A stretch of 5,963 nt of DNA from an uncultured Lacticaseibacillus sp. (GTDB taxonomy: Bacteria; Bacillota; Bacilli; Lactobacillales; Lactobacillaceae). How positions within the stretch are numbered: the first letter of the stretch is position 1; the number at the start of each line of letters is the position of its first letter. Shown one piece after another: positions 5,600 to 5,963 of this stretch. The notes under the pieces are model-generated. The model was given only the letters and a program-made list of their open reading frames with translations, was not told the DNA's origin and ran no database searches. The stretch lies in the NCBI GenBank assembly GCA_934293835.1, contig CAKQZO010000106.1, positions 1 to 5,963 of the forward strand, in the 5' to 3' direction. The position numbers were made by a program, and so were the translations under genes.

Positions 5600-5631
5600 G
5601 TCAAATAAGCGATTTGACGATCTATTTTTTT
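5600..5631 (+). terminator. Weak AT-rich hairpin followed by T7
   Basis: GTCAAAT (5600-5606) pairs with ATTTGAC (5612-5618), and seven T lie at 5625-5631. The stem is AT-rich and six bases separate it from the T-run, so termination would be poor. Confidence 0.3.
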
Positions 5632-5727
5632 ACTATGGGCAGTTCAGGCGAATCGCGCACTTAAAGAGGCCTACTGATGCTGTCAATTTTTCCAGGGGTG
5701 CCCGGGGAAACTGACGTGTCTGTTTGC

Positions 5728-5948
5728 GACTTGTTGTGGGCGATCCTCCTTTCATAGTCGAGCTGCATTCGGCAACGCGCTAGGCCTAACGGTACTCCTC
5801 TCTGCGCGAACAAGTTCGCTCCGCGATGAGTACTCGTTACGCGACGCGCTAAGTGCGCCGAATTCCGCTCTGTGGTTAGTCGAGCTACGTGGTGCAACGG
5901 TGAGGCGTCTAAGCTGTTTCGGCCGTGCACGGCTTCGCCGCACAAGTC
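5728..5948. repeat. Nested imperfect-palindrome element, about 220 bp
   Basis: The outer arms GACTTGT (5728-5734) and ACAAGTC (5942-5948) are inverted. Inside is a long concentric hairpin centred near 5813: GAGC (5760-5763) with GCTC (5867-5870), ATTCGGC (5767-5773) with GCCGAAT (5857-5863), TAACG (5787-5791) with CGTTA (5835-5839), GTACTC (5792-5797) with GAGTAC (5828-5833), and GCGAAC (5806-5811) with GTTCGC (5814-5819) around a two-base loop. A 10-bp direct repeat TAGTCGAGCT lies at 5755-5764 and 5877-5886. A perfect 12-bp palindrome GCCGTGCACGGC is at 5922-5933. It resembles an interspersed intergenic repeat; I do not recognise a named family. Confidence 0.55.
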
Positions 5949-5963
5949 CAACCCATCTTAGCC

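Larger units (their letters stand above)
5429..5963. other. Gene-free interval with terminators and palindromes
   Basis: No frame here has protein-like composition together with a ribosome binding site. The open frames at 5445-5714 (+) and 5661-5951 (-) run across terminator hairpins or palindromes and look accidental. What the interval holds is two strong terminators facing opposite ways, a weak AT-rich hairpin and a large nested inverted-repeat element. Confidence 0.6.

Noticed and set aside
5741..5752. GATCCTCCTTT resembling the 3' end of 16S rRNA
   Set aside because: The true end reads GATCACCTCCTTT, and the preceding sequence has no rRNA features.
5661..5951. 96-codon minus-strand frame
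   Set aside because: It runs through the nested palindromes, has no ribosome binding site at its start and shows no recognisable protein pattern.

Overview
The window looks like chromosomal DNA of a low-GC-phylum Gram-positive bacterium, most likely a lactic acid bacterium of the Lactobacillaceae. The reasons are a GMP synthetase of lactobacillar type, Gram-positive style Shine-Dalgarno sites and sigma-A promoters, a lipobox lipoprotein and a V8-like serine protease with GW/SH3-like C-terminal repeats. The two housekeeping-type genes on the right (guaA and the protease) are visibly richer in G+C than the left 2.4 kb. The left part is a patchwork of relics and looks like an accessory region.

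Layout from left to right. (1) 1-701, + strand: the C-terminal part of an AbiH-family phage-defence protein, cut by the window edge and followed by a terminator. (2) 760-870: a probable 95-bp miniature inverted-repeat element (MITE) with 15-bp terminal inverted repeats and a near-perfect 8-bp target duplication. (3) 965-1205, - strand: a decayed second copy of the 3' end of guaA. (4) 1303-1615, - strand: a MazG-like gene broken by one extra base in a homopolymer, preceded by the tail of a lost upstream gene (1640-1747). (5) 1800-1962: an unidentified + strand coding scrap ending at a 30-bp exact copy of the AbiH terminator. (6) 2006-2302, - strand: a small, extremely acidic predicted lipoprotein.

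(7) 2467-4011, - strand: complete guaA (GMP synthetase). It has its own sigma-A type promoter at 4046-4074, a probable TTG start, and a strong bidirectional terminator at 2375-2404. (8) 4097-5264, - strand: a secreted trypsin/V8-like serine protease whose catalytic triad is intact but whose signal peptide is separated from the body by a one-base frameshift. Its promoter is near 5401-5428. (9) 5429-5963: no convincing protein gene. It holds two strong terminators pointing in opposite directions and a roughly 220-bp nested-palindrome element.

The guaA 3' end is a known integration site for genomic islands in Bacillales and Lactobacillales. The guaA 3' relic lying 1.5 kb beyond the intact guaA end in the same orientation, with defence-type and nucleotide-hydrolase genes, a MITE and repeated terminators around it, fits an old island or repeated-insertion hotspot that is now decaying. 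No integrase or intact attachment pair is visible, so this remains an inference. Two genes (MazG-like and protease) carry single-base frameshifts. They may be real pseudogenes or sequencing errors.
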